From Chryseobacterium daecheongense (GTDB taxonomy: Bacteria > Bacteroidota > Bacteroidia > Flavobacteriales > Weeksellaceae): DNA of 64,000 bases. Location: positions 3,534,001-3,598,000 of the forward strand of contig CP115858.1 in NCBI GenBank assembly GCA_027920525.1, in the 5' to 3' direction. Shown piece by piece: positions 60,901 to 64,000 of this stretch; within the stretch, counting starts at the first letter, position 1, and the number at the start of each line of letters is the position of its first letter. The notes below the pieces were generated by a model that saw nothing but the letters and a program-made list of their open reading frames with translations, did not search any database and was not told the DNA's origin. The position numbers and the translations under genes are program-made.

Positions 60901-61657
60901 CCCATTCAGTGATGTTATATTCTGTAGCAGGACCACCTCGGAACCCGTTTGTAAATGTTTTCTGATATTTAGCCTGTGAACCATCTTCATATAAAACTAA
61001 AAAGTAATCAGGCCCCGAAAGACCTAGGGTATTACCAATTGATTTAATTTTAACATTAGAATACTTCTCCGTTACATATTCTGCTCCATCTTTACCATAT
61101 TCTCCAGACTTTAAAATGAGCCTTTGCCCATTAAAACTATAATAATCGGAGTAATCCAGTTGTACGCCTTTAACTTCTCCATCTTTTTCAATGTTCTTTC
61201 CTATCCTCGAAATTGCGGTAATTCCGGAAAGGTTCCATCCATATCCGGCAATTCCATTTCCGGAACCACTCGTATAAATAAGACTTATTTGTGGTGCTAC
61301 AGATTTTACTCCTGGCGGTAAAGCTATGGGTAAAGTAAACTGAAGTTGTCCGGCTCCATTTACTTCAATATTTCCTTTCGTATCATGGAAGCTTTGTCCT
61401 TCCGGGGCAGTTGTGCCATATGGATTGGTTGATCCTGCATTAGAATCTGTTGGACCTCCTCCCGGATTTTCTGTTGCAGGTCCAATCTTTGCCACAAATG
61501 GATTTGAGGTATCTGCAGCTGCTTTGAATCCCTGTGCCAGTAGTATGGCCTGTGGATCCCGTACTGTTCGTGAGGCGTTTTCCTGCTGATATAGAATTGT
61601 TTGTGAAAAGCCCAATAGTGAGCAGAATGAAATAATAAACGAGTATAAAAATTTCAT
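54986..61657 (-). CDS. Secreted SpvB/Rhs-type polymorphic toxin
   Basis: 2223 residues. A signal peptide (MKFLYSFIISFCSLLGFSQ) is followed by an SpvB-like domain (PGVKSVAPQISLIYTSGSGNG near 115), FG-GAP/VCBS-type repeats with DFDGDGKVD near 400, DFNGDGVTD near 515, DFNGDRKTD near 635 and DLNKDGKSD near 695, many RHS/YD repeats from about 1080 to 1800 (YDGFGNITRK, YDAQGRILSS), and the Rhs-associated core near 1836-1880 (RLYDPLLRRFLNADENIQDP, NNPLMYNDPSGEF). After the core comes a Gly/Ala-rich, partly hydrophobic region to about 2020 and a variable tip ending in GLGARFNAVTNEFIGFLGRGL. Such proteins form a shell around a toxic C-terminus. The tip is not confidently assigned; a small RNase is possible. 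Confidence 0.88.
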   Translation of the reverse strand: MKFLYSFIISFCSLLGFSQTILYQQENASRTVRDPQAILLAQGFKAAADTSNPFVAKIGPATENPGGGPTDSNAGSTNPYGTTAPEGQSFHDTKGNIEVNGAGQLQFTLPIALPPGVKSVAPQISLIYTSGSGNGIAGYGWNLSGITAISRIGKNIEKDGEVKGVQLDYSDYYSFNGQRLILKSGEYGKDGAEYVTEKYSNVKIKSIGNTLGLSGPDYFLVLYEDGSQAKYQKTFTNGFRGGPATEYNITEWADAQGNLIVYSYESDQLGGRNGGVSRLSTISWGGNKLLNTLHFNEIKFNYINRDLKESSYVNGAFFIQDKLLKDITVKISGNQFKKYIIKYTRNGTSYQFVESVQEINSMSEEANPISFTYETDTTTNSIMKQDSRYDEILGNNIISGDFDGDGKVDFINSNKLMLRRLDGTGDIYTFNRELIGWKNENIFVGSHPNVSNASALFNVHAPFSYTTWYENAIKINICKYDKGLNTIILQESKRYDLTGYYTNSDPELQVLLQTSSGDFNGDGVTDFIVSATWAVSKDIGEEGPNVVWTYFDNKRFYVNPLSDTITPIDMADINVGDIKTVNDFLGDGTQQILILKNNLYKLYKLDIKTNKLLHLYDFPNTEDASLPLYYGDFNGDRKTDIIIPVAEDSSDWKMYISTGNSFRKEYYSNLFLYKPAYTGAATKYRNTLRSYYTPDLNKDGKSDFLIFESQVWFRQLNINNKDSSYGFNYLRNDGVDATGKPIFNNIYSLSPKEIPVSGNLEDEDINYSKYGEHYIPLIGNFRIAEVNTEFAIIHKTKLITWELGGKLDKVSRITSINQGAVKTDIEYSNLANNGNIYKSYSNISPIQYPYVNIVENINYNVVSRLIQGERKQEFRYRDLIGHLQGRGMIGFRQTARSTFFADGFENTKIWTGSEINPLNEGLPYKDWSIRTTNENNIFPANISLNNTQLLSFKQYDYKIDKLLNGNIVNSIVIGDADKSKVVLSINPYITTTKDFLKNIKIVHTVEQYNELYLPKKSVTKINDGFAISTLELEYYPSNMIPGSNYSIGKPKIKTNVVQAYGDTKSGKEEYTYENNLLKTQITWNRNNSESITETYTYDGFGNITRKLASNSVDSQIQSTETEYDSKGRFAIKKKDNLGLETNIIYNDWGEILNQTDPLGNTLTNTYDGWGKLLTSKTNLSGTTTYQYERDNNSNIIVTEYNPNGGISKKYTNKLIQEYKVSTKAFGQGQYISKETQYDILGRKIKESESYFEGQYPSQWNDILYNDTVFPATTITTAFNGKKLETSISGLTTNFKELNGYGRTTTKREDALGNTVATTDKGGTINFSYNAAGEQIKAQYAENTVTTQYDVWGRKSEFNDPSNGIYKYEYDGLGKPKKIVSPKGTKEYTYNNNGQLISQKELSMSDGGESTNKMIFFSYDNKGRVISKSGTSKGQAYSSNISYDAQGRILSSTENNNGKYFIQKGITYDDKARVISYEKQLYSSGVLTKVQIQNEYSNWSGELFQVKDKNTGKVLWQLQEANAKGQVLKAKLGSANINNTYDANGFLLQVSHSSVVKPGILQLSYSFDAIKNELKNRTTGGDFNIIESFDYDDNNRLVNWTNPVTGTKPTTNRNTYDVKGRILENDQVGSIKFQNSQKIYQPTSMVLNAAGTQSYNNDLIQSIVYNENNDPVFIDGEKGDVSFQYGLISMRQRASYGGNFSSNGEGKFTKFYSEDGSFEVIKDNTTGKEKHILFIGGTPYESNIVYLKDYSESSSSFRFLHKDYIGSVLAISDGFGNKLEQRHYDAWGNFSHLQIGNGAILTGNALNQQLSTFNLVIDRGYTSHEHFAEVGIIHMNGRLYDPLLRRFLNADENIQDPTNTQNYNKYGYVMNNPLMYNDPSGEFIWWIPPLVAAVSELFNMYYTQTPFNYGRFYVGLATSYFSAGISSGIGSIFQVGDAVANKLGSTWTIVAKAGAHAFAQGSLSYVQGGNFWSGALSGAFASVANDLLDLATTNAGENSILRSDGFVLLNGAVSGGIGSVLGGGNFWMGAGQGLIVSAFNFLAHKETNAVEDNNTDVDCPTCPKNAKNWQTYTEDFTILNKEFWTWDNIINGRRSYYYLDGTWNEIVPFAGTVPVGPAGGFNLLKSFRSALSLAKGGLTNVGRAIQKHPNILRLIGKEASSVTTNASRNAYGAKSLKYIIKNGTKEIRSHNNYGKVVDYKLPSGLGARFNAVTNEFIGFLGRGL

Positions 61658-61699
61658 AGATGATAAAATAATAAGTAATACTTAATTTTGTCTAAACAA

Positions 61700-62176
61700 C
61701 TACCTTTTTGTAACATTCCTGCTGAAGATTCTTCCGTCTTTTAAGGTAAACTGAAGGATATATACTCCCCAATCGTAGCCGGACATATTGATTTTAATCT
61801 CTTTATTAAGATCAGGCATGTTTTGCTTCCGGAATTTCCAGTTGATGGTGTTGTGTTGATATAGTGCTACAGATTCAATAAGACCATCTGCTTCGTTGGT
61901 CCAGTCTATAGTAAGAATATCGTTCACAGGAACCGGATAAAGCCTGATTTGTTTCCAGAATGTTTTTTCATCCATGGCTGGATTTTGCTGCAAGGGAGCT
62001 ATGGTTCTGGTTTCCTGACTTTCTTTCTTTGTTTCATCTGAAGCCTTTTTACTCGTGTTATTAGTACCGCGATATCGCTGGTTTCCAGCCTCATCGTATT
62101 TGAAATAAACTTCAGTTTGCGAAAAACCAAAGAATCCCATCAGTAAGGCAGAGAAGGAAAATATTTTTCTTTTCAT
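61700..62176 (-). CDS. Secreted protein with T9SS-type sorting domain
   Basis: About 158 residues from the ATG at 62176 (MKRKIFSFSALLMGFFGFSQ signal peptide); an ATG nine bases upstream is also possible. A short YD-like motif (KYDEAGNQRYRG) follows, then a Lys/Thr-rich linker and a C-terminal beta domain with RLYPVPVNDILTIDW, GVYILQFTLKDGRIFSRNVTKR (residues about 85-158), which fits a type A Por/T9SS sorting domain. It lies between the tail-fibre-like gene and the Rhs gene in one transcription unit and may guide or hold the Rhs product at the surface, because the Rhs protein itself lacks such a domain; this is inference. Confidence 0.75.
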   Translation of the reverse strand: MKRKIFSFSALLMGFFGFSQTEVYFKYDEAGNQRYRGTNNTSKKASDETKKESQETRTIAPLQQNPAMDEKTFWKQIRLYPVPVNDILTIDWTNEADGLIESVALYQHNTINWKFRKQNMPDLNKEIKINMSGYDWGVYILQFTLKDGRIFSRNVTKR

Positions 62177-62185
62177 AAGTTGCAT

Positions 62186-63187
62186 TTACTTGATTTTTCC
62201 TGAAAAAAGAGACTTTAATTGTTTTTCTAGTTGCTTTATTTTTTCAGATTGAAATTTTAATTGTTTGTTTTGTTCAATAGAATATAGTGTCAGCTCTTCA
62301 ATTTTTTCCAGTAGCTTGGCGTCCATCTCACCAACATTGATTCCGTTTTTTACAACTTCTTCAGCGGAAGGAATATTGGGCAAATGCCCTTTTTGTTCAA
62401 TATGTTTTTCGACTTCTTCCAACGAACGAAGGTGATAATCTTTCCCGAAGACATAATCAGCCCATCCATTGGTAGAAGGAACTTCAATCTTTACTTTTTC
62501 TGTTTTTATTCCGTCTTTTACAAATAAGCGATATTCATTACAGTCACTACAGGCGGAGAGTGCTGTATTATTCCATGAAGTTCCGATAAGTACCTTACCA
62601 TTTGCTCGTACAGTGAACACGTATTTTGCCCAATCCCCTTGTGTATGGGGAGAAGAAAGTGTAAGCAATCCTACATCATTAGATTGATAGTGGTCATATA
62701 CAAGCCACATCAGGTCCATTCCTGAACTTACATTTTGTACTGTACTTCTTACCTGAACACCATCACTGTTGATATTGGTGTAAAATTGAGCTCTTCCATA
62801 GTTTTTAAAAGCAATATTAGGGTCTGTTGGACCTCCGATGGCTACTGTACCTTCACTTGATTCGATAAGAAATTTGCCCCATTTGCTCCATTTGGGATCA
62901 TTAGGAAGAGCATTTCTATAAAATACACCTCCATCATTAAAATTGATCTGATGATTTTTATTTCCTGAATTTCCTGACCACGGAGCTATAGTTAGTAATC
63001 CTGAAAATTTTCCGGCGCCGGGTGCTTCAATGATAGCTCTGTCCTTAAATTCAGCTTTAAATTCACGATTATATTCAGATGGAAGTGGATTTACATTTCT
63101 TGTATCCTGAACCTGAAGATTAGCGGCCTGCTGTGCAAAATGTAACTGAGTGAATAAAATAATGCCAATGAGTAAACTTTTTTTCAT
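62186..63187 (-). CDS. Tail-fibre-like secreted protein
   Basis: 333 residues. Signal peptide (MKKSLLIGIILFTQLHFAQQ), a beta-rich middle with shallow repeats (GNKNHQINFNDGGVFYR; GKVLIGTSWNN), then the common Bacteroidota C-terminal module with YRLFVKDGIKTEKVKIEV, DYHLRSLEEVEKHIEQKGHLPNIPSAEEV and a terminal coiled coil (about 290-330). These proteins usually lie upstream of Rhs or T9SS genes and probably form trimers at the surface. It is the first gene of the Rhs operon. Confidence 0.75.
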   Translation of the reverse strand: MKKSLLIGIILFTQLHFAQQAANLQVQDTRNVNPLPSEYNREFKAEFKDRAIIEAPGAGKFSGLLTIAPWSGNSGNKNHQINFNDGGVFYRNALPNDPKWSKWGKFLIESSEGTVAIGGPTDPNIAFKNYGRAQFYTNINSDGVQVRSTVQNVSSGMDLMWLVYDHYQSNDVGLLTLSSPHTQGDWAKYVFTVRANGKVLIGTSWNNTALSACSDCNEYRLFVKDGIKTEKVKIEVPSTNGWADYVFGKDYHLRSLEEVEKHIEQKGHLPNIPSAEEVVKNGINVGEMDAKLLEKIEELTLYSIEQNKQLKFQSEKIKQLEKQLKSLFSGKIK

Positions 63188-63687
63188 TATTGAATTTTTT
63201 ATTACGATAGTTGTAGATTTAAATATACTTTTGGGTATAATGGTTAGATGGTCCTGATTTTTGAATCAGAATCATTAAAAGGATTAAGTCCATAAAAAAT
63301 TAAAGGGAATAAACCTTTAAAAATGGAAAGTCATTAGAAATACATTTTATCTGTTAAAATGTATAGGGGAAATTATTTTTCATGCAGTGATCAAATTTAT
63401 TTGTGTTTTTGCAAACATATGAAATGTTCACTATATGTAGATTTAAAACACGTAACAATTTGATATTCTGGTCTGTATTTGTAATTTATTTAAAAAAATA
63501 AAGAAAAAAATAAATCTGGATTTTTAAAATTTTGAAAAATATTCATAGAATGGAATGGGCTTTTAGCAAAAAAATGCTAAGTAGATTGTTGTTTATCTCC
63601 CAAAAAAATGTTCAGGAGATTATAGCCGAGTTTAATATATTAAAAAAAGCCATCAGTTTCCATTTCTGGAAACGTTCTTAAATAGAA
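63188..63687. other. 500-base intergenic region upstream of the Rhs operon
   Basis: Very AT-rich. No gene was seen. A minus-strand TAAATTTG box at 63392-63399 could start the Rhs operon. Short hairpin-like motifs around 63560-63580 (TTTTAGCA/TGCTAA) are too weak to name. Confidence 0.5.
63392..63399 (-). promoter_or_regulatory. Possible -7 box for the Rhs operon
   Basis: On the minus strand TAAATTTG matches TAnnTTTG, about 205 bases before the first gene. No -33 box at normal spacing. Confidence 0.3.
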
Positions 63688-64000
63688 CTAAAGGATAGGA
63701 TGCCTTTCAAAAGGTTTGTTCCTATCAAAAAGATACCGATAGGTAATTAACTTTCTGGTTACAGTAGTATCGAGAGTTTCTGCAATTTTTATCATTTTCG
63801 GATTAAAGTCTCCGATCCATTGAAGCTCGGTTACTTTAAAATCTGTATGTTTTCTCAGATGCTGGGTTCCTTCCCAGATCATATATCCATCAATTCCTTT
63901 CCTTTGCCATTCGGGAATAACGCCGAAAACCAATCCGACCATTTTTTCATTTTTTTTGAATGTTTTGTACCAAAGGAACTTCAATTTTTCTATACATCCG
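63688..64000 (-). CDS. GNAT-like protein, C-terminal part (cut by the window edge)
   Basis: The frame is open to the right edge of the window, so only the last 104 or so residues are visible; an internal TTG at 63984 is not a real start. VFGVIPEWQRKGIDGYMIWEG resembles the acetyl-CoA binding region of GNAT N-acetyltransferases, followed by ELQWIGDFNPKMIKIAETL and a short basic end. The type matches Bacteroidota proteins of about 370-390 residues annotated as GNAT-like. Substrate unknown. Confidence 0.65.
   Translation of the reverse strand, partial: GCIEKLKFLWYKTFKKNEKMVGLVFGVIPEWQRKGIDGYMIWEGTQHLRKHTDFKVTELQWIGDFNPKMIKIAETLDTTVTRKLITYRYLFDRNKPFERHPIL

Overview
The window looks like chromosomal DNA from a low-GC Flavobacteriia member, most likely Chryseobacterium or a close Weeksellaceae relative. 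Several signs point there: Bacteroidota-type -7 promoter boxes (TAnnTTTG) before several genes, few Shine-Dalgarno sites, a T9SS-type sorting domain, outer-membrane beta-barrels of the TonB-receptor type, an OmpA with thrombospondin type 3 repeats, a GG-leader Cys-rich small peptide, and flavobacterial operon orders. No tRNA, rRNA, insertion sequence or CRISPR array was seen.

Layout. 1-2.9 kb: enolase and citrate synthase, each with its own terminator. 3.1-3.3 kb (minus): an orphan GG-leader peptide gene. 3.6-5.5 kb: two guanidino-modifying hydrolases (arginine deiminase-like and CtlX-like). 5.5-11.9 kb: a tightly packed seven-gene operon with SpeD, a DUF4178 protein, two small membrane proteins (one DUF350), a membrane-anchored aminopropyltransferase, a flavin oxidoreductase and a His-containing polytopic membrane protein. 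11.9-13.7 kb: a secreted GH43-like lectin-fused protein. 13.7-18.4 kb (minus): tandem outer-membrane barrels. 18.8-22.3 kb (minus): recJ, nadD, a secreted protein of unknown function and a DUF3817 gene. 22.5-25 kb: two ferritin-like proteins and an M48 peptidase. 25-27.3 kb: a YbiT-like ABC-F protein and smpB. 27.4-31.8 kb: OmpA, YebC, an LpxH-like phosphoesterase, a glycosyltransferase and a small GNAT protein. 31.9-39.1 kb: an RDD gene divergent from a SpoIIM/DUF4129/DUF4350/MoxR/DUF58 operon. 39.2-42.5 kb: OsmC and a GH63-like glucosidase.

42.6-52.5 kb is a ten-kilobase methionine operon headed by a promoter that overlaps a 24-bp perfect palindrome and by a SAM-I riboswitch. It holds metX, a homoserine dehydrogenase fused to ACT domains but lacking the aspartokinase, metZ/metY, a methionine synthase split into two genes with a fatty acid desaturase between them, and metF. 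52.6-63.2 kb (minus) is an Rhs polymorphic-toxin locus. A tail-fibre-like secreted protein, a T9SS-domain protein and a 2223-residue Rhs protein are followed by a candidate immunity gene and a graveyard of broken small genes. The window ends inside a GNAT-like gene.

The most interesting unit is the polyamine-type membrane operon at 5.5-11.9 kb. Its SpeD has every residue needed for self-processing, so it should make decarboxylated SAM, and the membrane aminopropyltransferase is the obvious consumer. The flavoenzyme, DUF4178, DUF350 and orphan membrane proteins suggest that the product is made, modified or used at the membrane and is not ordinary cytosolic spermidine. The two upstream hydrolases could feed it from arginine, but that is inference.
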